Shown here piece by piece: positions 60,401-64,000 of a DNA stretch of 64,000 bases. Source of the DNA: Caprella mutica (lineage: Eukaryota; Arthropoda; Malacostraca; Amphipoda; Caprellidae); contig CANNZV010000265.1 in assembly GCA_947561585.1 (NCBI GenBank), positions 248,001 through 312,000 of the forward strand, given 5' to 3'. Below the pieces are notes generated by a model. It was not told the DNA's origin and did not search any database. It saw only the letters and a list, made by a program, of their open reading frames with translations. The translations under genes and the position numbers were made by a program. Numbering within the stretch: position 1 is the stretch's first letter; each line of letters opens with the position of its first letter.

Positions 60401-63400
60401 GCGACTTCACATACTGCAAATGTCACTCAAAACTGGTGCCATGACCATCTTCCACGGTTTTGGTCCAAAGAAATGTGGCCTCCCTGCTCCCCAGATGTTA
60501 ATCCTATGGACTTTTCGGTATGGTCCATTCTTGAATCAAAGGCCTGTGGTAAATTCCATCGCAGTGTGGATGATTTAAAGCGTTCGCTCCAGAGATCTTG
60601 GAAGGAAATTTCACAAGAACAGTTGCGTGCCGCAGTAGGAGGAGTTCGGAGAAGATTTGAGGCTGTTATTAAAAACAAGGGGAACATTTTGAATAAATTT
60701 ATGATTTTTGAATTCTTATAAACCCTTATGTAATAATACATAACTGTAAATTATTAAATATATTTTTCGTTGGATTATAATATGCACTTTCATTTGCTTC
60801 CAAACTTACACCCCACCCTGTAAAACACAGGGTGATTATAGGTAAGAAAATAGGTATAATATTTTAATAGATAGTGAAATATCTTACACTGTAGCTAGTA
60901 TTGACAAACTCTCGGAATAGCTAGCTAGCTAATCTATATAGGGTAACTTCCCGAGTTATGGAACGGTTCTGCATTTTCGGTAGCTACATAAGAAAAATAT
61001 ATATAATAGCTAATTACTATTTAACTGTTATTTTAATTTGTATCTATAATTCCTACAGGCATCAAGGAAACCAATTAAATAAACATTATATTTTTTTAGA
61101 GTAAAAATATAGAACTGTCCAATAAATTACTCTGTAGGGTAAGTTCTGAATTATCGGTCAGTACTACATCTTCGGTCATATCAGAAAGAACAATATAAAA
61201 ATTATTATTAGGTAGCTAGCACTGTGTAATAATAACAATTTTTATATTATTTTTTCTTATATGACCAAAGATGTAGTACTGACTGATAATTACCTTATAG
61301 CTAGGTAGACTAAATATATTTATGTAACATCGCTAATTAGCTAGTAGAGTAAACCTATGCTAGCTAGACATTTACTTGGAGAAGTAGTTAGCTAGCTACC
61401 ATTAATAGATGGAACATTTACTTCGCTCACAAGTGTGAAGAATCATTAAAAAGAATCATTAAAAGTTTAGAACATAAAAATTACCAGTAAGCCATTATAA
61501 TTTTAACAGTTAAAAAAAGCCAGAAGTGATGCTACTTGAATTACTAATTAAACTATGTCTGGTATGAAAAAAATATATATTAATATAACTACCTAGCTAG
61601 GTACACTTTTTGTATTTGTTACTATAATAGTACCTAGCTATTTGCACTTGTAAATAGCTGACACTTGTATTTTTTAAAAGAACAGAAGTCAATGAGGTTA
61701 TAGCTACATATAAATAGTTTCAAACTCTTGACGAACCTGCATTATGTATTTTTCTTTCCCGTTTCTTTAGATAAATGACTAAAGAAATCTATGACTAACA
61801 AATTCTTTTTTAAAAAGAATCTGTTTTGTAATGTGATAGAAATAAAAGATTGTGAACATATCTTAGTCAATCAGTTCGAAAACTTTAGAGGGTCCGAAAA
61901 ATTGCTTTTTTTTTATGCTTAAAACTCACTGACTTTATTAATTTTTAGGCAGAAAATTAATATTTTACAGGAGAAACCAAAACGTAAATAAGAGCAAAGA
62001 TCATAACTACCTGACACTTGTATTTCCCCACATCTGCTGCTTCAGTTGGTGTGATGGTCAAGTTGGTTGGTGACATAATGTAGTGGTCACTTTCAATCAG
62101 CCTCTCCCCATCTTTGTACCTGAAAAACAACAAAATGTTAATTAGGTTTTCATCACAATAAACAAACAAGTAAAATAAAACAAAGTGAAGGTCATCAGTC
62201 CAAATAATAATAATAGCAGCTGCAATAACAATGTATATTATCATCAAACTCATCTGTTTTTTAAATGATTGATTAAACAAATAGCTAGGTACTGATTATG
62301 TCAGTGATATAACTATACAAGAGAAAAAAAGAGCATTAATAAATAGAATTGAAAACCTTTTCTTCAAACTAATTATTATGAGCTATCAATAACACAGTCA
62401 ATAAAAAGATATTCATTGGTAGTCTCTCACCAATCAATTTCTTCGGCAGTGATGTTGCAAACAAGTGTGAGTTTCTTAGGCACCTTCATGATCCTAACAT
62501 CATCTCCACCTGAGAGATAAGGTAAATAAGGTTTAAGGTAAATATTTGCCAAATACTCCATCAATATCTCAGTGTTAGCTTTATCCAATATATGCTACAA
62601 GTGAGATAGAGAAAGAAGGAGAAAGTGATAGTAGCTACTTTAAAAAGTGGTTTTAAATCTTTAAATTTGAATTCAAGAAAAGGCTATATTCAAATATATA
62701 ATTGTACCTTTAATAATTAAATGGAAGTACATGTAAGTTTAGCTATGTGTGTGCATGTAAATTTTAGTAGTGTAGTAATTGTGTGTATGTCTGTGTTTAG
62801 GTATGTTTAGGTGTGTGGTTGTATGAAGGTATGAGTGATTTTATCTGACTTTATATTTATAACTTTTTAATTGACCAGGCAATAATACAAGGTACCAGGA
62901 AGGGTTTCAGAAATTTATTTACTTTGATAATCTTAACTTTGAAATTTTTCATATTTATTGTATTTTTCTGAATAAAGTCTTATTATCTTATTATAATTTC
63001 ATTATGAACCAAAATCTATTCATCACGATGAGTAATAATGATGCACCGAGCTATTAAAAAAAAGTAGCTAATTGCTAGCCATAGGGAAAATTAGCATCAA
63101 TTAACTATTAGTCACAATCCTTTTACAATATCCACTTATGTTAACACATTGACTACATATTGGTACTCATTTGTACCACTATGCAAATTAATGATAGAAA
63201 AGGAAGTAGCTACATATATATACCACTGTCAATATTGTAAATCCAAATTAAACTGTAACCAAATTACCCTAATTATACCACTGTTTTTGTCATACTGACA
63301 ATATCACTAGGTACACACAGAGATACCTAGTATCTCTAGTACCAGCATGGGACACGTGATACAAAAGCAATAACAAGAATATGTAATTTTGTAGATGTTA

Positions 63401-63942
63401 GTGATTTTGGTGAGCACTTCTTAAGAATTTCTTACTGGTTTTCATATAACAAGTTAGTCTAAAAATGGAAAAAAAATTGAAGTTTTGGTGAATGACCCTT
63501 ATTTAATCGACTAAAAATCAAAATGTTGGAAATCAGAAAGAAAAACCTAATAGAAAATAAGTATCTGACAACTACAGAAATATTAATAGCTAATTGTGAA
63601 AATATTACTGATAGCTACTACCTATTTAGAGAATTATTAATACTCTTTACATATATTATAGATTTATATTCAGAGGAATTGATAATTTAAAAAATAGCTA
63701 CATTAGAAACATTATAGATATATATTCAGAAAAATTAATAATCTAAACACATATTAGCTATACCTAGATAGATCAATGTATGTTTAGAATTATTAATAGA
63801 AATATAATAGATATACATGTTTAGAAGTATTAATTAACAAACATATTTGATATATCATAGATAGATATAATTCGATTATTTTTCTCACCTTCCACCAGAA
63901 AGGCAGCTGTTCCACTACTTCCTCCACCTCCTCCTCCGGCAG
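54434..63942 (-). CDS. Bsg: Basigin (Ig-superfamily membrane glycoprotein), 5' end outside the window
   Basis: Seven minus-strand exons join in phase: 63942-63889, 62509-62431, 62119-62011, 56948-56795, 55872-55769, 55385-55177, 54449-54434 (stop TAG). The product in view has two Ig domains: Ig1 with LTLVCNITAEEIDWYKDGER and TEAADVGKYKCQ; Ig2 with DQFSLTCDADGIPMPTVSWY and DITQDARGHYTCLITN. Then comes YAALWPFLGIVAEVVILCLV, the basigin/neuroplastin transmembrane segment with its conserved intramembrane Glu, and a short tail RHRSKMEFEESEADNAQTRN. Several N-glycosylation sites are visible (NIT, NLT, NGT, NAT, NTT). Family role: plasma-membrane glycoprotein, chaperone of monocarboxylate transporters, cell contact and cytoskeleton. 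The signal-peptide exon is upstream of 63942, off the window. Confidence 0.93.
54535..55150. repeat. 18-bp minisatellite, about 33 copies, in the last basigin intron
   Basis: Unit AGCTACCCGACAGAAGA plus A, with CTATCC, CTACCCAAC and degenerate CTACCTGAGAGTGCA units toward 55150. It begins about 85 bases from the last exon and ends about 25 bases from the donor of the transmembrane exon, filling most of this intron. Confidence 0.95.
55177..55385 (-). CDS. Bsg: Basigin exon: end of Ig2, transmembrane segment, tail
   Basis: Acceptor TTTGTTTCAG, donor AATGC|GTGAGT. Reads DARGHYTCLITNHPSILYNT, then VRVKDIYAALWPFLGIVAEV, the membrane segment and RHRSKMEFEESEADN. Confidence 0.95.
55769..55872 (-). 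CDS. Bsg: Basigin exon: middle of Ig2
   Basis: Acceptor CCCCACAG, donor ACAG|GTGAGA. Reads DDVPLDHAVNGTSLEYRDSE then KGLANATIVLSDITQ. Confidence 0.92.
56566..56722. mobile_element. Family G MITE with embedded TAGCTA insertions
   Basis: GGGCTAACTTACAAATTATT ... CTTCTATGATCGATGGTCCA, diverged. Relative to other copies it has GGTCATAGCTATAAG where they have G(A/G)TCATATAAG. Confidence 0.65.
56795..56948 (-). CDS. Bsg: Basigin exon: first part of Ig2
   Basis: Acceptor TTCTTCTTCCAG, donor AAAG|GTGAGG. Reads STTDSTKTHEVDVVTLLVKN, then LPLSTTALEGDQFSLTCDAD and GIPMPTVSWYK. Confidence 0.93.
57090..57257 (+). repeat. Dispersed repeat R1, interrupted copy (left part)
   Basis: GACTGGAAGAAGCAGTCAAG, with a remnant of the KESDSINKVTSHQ type. 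The continuation of the R1/R2 repeat appears at 59084-59280, so the element at 57258-59081 was inserted into it. Confidence 0.6.
57258..59081. mobile_element. Degenerate TA-target TIR transposon, 1824 bp, GC...GC ends
   Basis: TA|GCGTCGACCAGGATCGC ... and the inverted end GATCCGGGTCGACGC|TA; the 25-base TIRs differ at two positions. Sub-terminal regions carry many direct and inverted copies of TGCGGGAACCGA-type motifs (about 57275, 57470-57535, 58627-58690, 59031). On the minus strand a remnant begins with ATG near 58515 (MPKKKKFNKKKKRNKLDERK VRDAI), and a block ISINRSFEQILKDHFTQRVQ lies near 57900, interrupted by stops. TA target, a basic N-terminus and size suggest a pogo-like or other Tc/mariner-related element; the class is not certain. 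It also contains a CGATCGTGCA/TGCACGATCG hairpin near 58125. Confidence 0.75.
59084..59522 (+). repeat. Dispersed repeat R1/R2, right part
   Basis: GGTGATAGTAAATGAAGCCT (inverted near 2045) and AGTTGAAGAGCATAAC (also 52483), then diverged R2 sequence. Several TAGCTA motifs interrupt it. Confidence 0.5.
59524..60820 (+). mobile_element. Complete mariner-type (DD37D) transposon, 1297 bp
   Basis: TA|CAGGGTGGGGCGTAAGTTTG on the left and the inverted CAAACTTACACCCCACCCTG|TA on the right. The first 27 bases of the two ends differ at one position. It encodes one intact transposase. It sits in the large basigin intron, transcribed opposite to basigin, and appears recent: intact ORF, near-identical ends, no TAGCTA scars. 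Confidence 0.95.
59678..60721 (+). CDS. Mariner/maT-like transposase, DD37D, intact (347 aa)
   Basis: Cut-and-paste transposase of the IS630-Tc1-mariner superfamily. The N-terminus has a first helix-turn-helix (ITALHRAGKSDSVISKTLSI, residues 8-27, through VKRFNERG), a GRPR AT-hook-like linker at residues 53-56, and a second helix-turn-helix (SMRLLAKTANVSPRTMRRVV, residues 77-96). Catalytic residues: D144 in IVWSDEKNF, D240 in WTFQQDGATSH, and D278 in SPDVNPMDFSVW. The spacing between the last two is 37, hence DD37D, the signature of maT/mori-type elements. The length is normal for the group and no stop or frameshift is present. TIRs flank the gene at 150 and 100 bases. It is probably competent or recently so; activity is inference. 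Confidence 0.95.
   Translation: MSDKREAITALHRAGKSDSVISKTLSIARSTVWKCVKRFNERGDLTDRPRSGRPRSQRTKQLIKCAREKIRRNPKRSMRLLAKTANVSPRTMRRVVKEDLKMSSFTLQKRQTLSEAVKKKRLERSKALLRELKSGTAGEIVWSDEKNFKVEMAHNRRNDRIIGKSAKDIPYNQKTVHRTMKPASVMVWAAVSETWRSPLIFVEQGAKINAKCYIENILTTMLESAKDHFGNDTLWTFQQDGATSHTANVTQNWCHDHLPRFWSKEMWPPCSPDVNPMDFSVWSILESKACGKFHRSVDDLKRSLQRSWKEISQEQLRAAVGGVRRRFEAVIKNKGNILNKFMIFEFL
60941..61134. mobile_element. Family G MITE, long form, with TAGCTA scars
   Basis: TA|GGGTAACTTCCCGAGTTATG ... ATAGAACTGTCCAATAAATT... |TA 61135. The core TTTGTATCTATAATTCCTAC / GGCATCAAGGAAACCAATTA is the decayed palindrome. GGTAGCTACATAAG and ATAATAGCTAATTAC replace the family sequence. Confidence 0.7.
61137..61295. 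mobile_element. Family G MITE, abutting the previous one at one TA
   Basis: GGGTAAGTTCTGAATTATCG ... TGTAGTACTGACTGATAATT ACC. Closest to the copy at 36849 (ACATCTTCGGTCATAT arms), but with GGTAGCTAGCAC in the loop. It shares the single TA 61135-61136 with the preceding element. Confidence 0.75.
62011..62119 (-). CDS. Bsg: Basigin exon: second half of Ig1
   Basis: Acceptor TTTTTCAG, donor TCAG|GTAGTT. The first G completes Trp; reads YKDGERLIESDHYIMSPTNL then TITPTEAADVGKYKCQ. Confidence 0.95.
62431..62509 (-). CDS. Bsg: Basigin exon: first half of Ig1
   Basis: Acceptor TATCTCTCAG, donor GATTG|GTGAGA. Reads GGDDVRIMKVPKKLTLVCNI then TAEEIDW. Confidence 0.92.
62510..63888. other. Basigin intron without recognised element
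   Basis: AT-rich, with scattered TAGCTA motifs (about eight) and a GT-rich patch at 62740-62830. No gene or repeat family recognised. Confidence 0.4.
63889..63942 (-). CDS. Bsg: Basigin exon: Gly-rich N-terminal linker
   Basis: Acceptor TCTTTCCAG, donor GGAAG|GTGAGA. Reads AGGGGGGSSGTAAFLVEG. It follows the signal-peptide region, which lies outside the window. Confidence 0.85.
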
Positions 63943-64000
63943 CTGGAAAGAAAAGAGAGTGGTTAAGGTAAGCCGGTAAGTCAGAGTTAGGAAACAATAC

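Larger units (their letters stand above)
53692..63763. repeat. Region saturated with TAGCTA motifs
   Basis: By eye about 48 TAGCTA hexamers (several as TAGCTAGCTA chains, e.g. 56435, 60919, 61390) lie in these 10 kb, all in introns or flank, none in basigin exons and none inside the mariner element 59524-60820. The preceding 53 kb hold about 10. In two repeat copies the motif is a clean 4-nt insertion at a TA. Confidence 0.8.

Overview
This is a eukaryotic, AT-rich, very repeat-rich window, most likely from an arthropod (insect or other pancrustacean). The reasons are GT-AG introns, a Spaetzle-family cystine-knot gene, an arthropod-type basigin, a TATA plus TCAGT-type promoter, and many TA-target DNA transposons. 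No prokaryotic feature, CRISPR array, rRNA or tRNA was seen. Gene models below were built by hand by joining open exons across GT-AG sites with matching phase.

Layout: (1) 1-1.1 kb, + strand: last two exons of a single-pass membrane protein, possibly with a MAM-like end to its ectodomain. (2) 1.3-6.2 kb: transposon debris, including a large inverted (foldback) repeat with TGACGTCA sites. (3) 6.3-34.85 kb, + strand: a Spaetzle-like ligand gene (Spz3/Spz4 type) of at least six exons. Its small exons are separated by introns inflated with minisatellites, among them a 5.7-kb array and a 5.5-kb array. The last exon runs directly into an array of AGGTCA-type half-sites. (4) 35-38.5 kb: AT-rich DNA with MITEs. 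(5) 38.5-40.3 kb, - strand: a compact four-exon gene for a 219-residue secreted protein of unknown family, with a recognisable promoter. (6) 40.7-53.4 kb: no convincing gene. It holds MITEs, a 1.1-kb AT-rich array, a 2-kb 45-bp array readable on both strands, a 20-bp array, and two copies of a Helitron-like repeat. (7) 53.6-64 kb, - strand: basigin (two Ig domains, TM with buried Glu, short tail), whose 5' end lies beyond the window. Its largest intron holds a degenerate TA-target TIR element and an intact DD37D mariner-type transposon.

Tandem arrays make up roughly 19 kb (about 30%) of the window. One TIR family (ends GGGTAAGTT.../...AACTTACCC, TA target) is present at least 15 times.

The observation I consider most worth following is a strong local enrichment of TAGCTA across the basigin introns (about 48 copies in 10 kb against about 10 in the other 53 kb). 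In two aligned repeat copies it arose by a clean 4-nt insertion. TA-GC-TA is exactly the excision footprint predicted for the TA-flanked element at 57258-59081, whose ends are GC...GC. This suggests a fossil record of local hopping written into one locus. Other notable points are a minisatellite that has multiplied the 5' splice site of a Spaetzle exon, a giant minisatellite enclosed by short inverted termini, an 84-bp perfect palindrome, and a quadruplex-prone 50-bp satellite.
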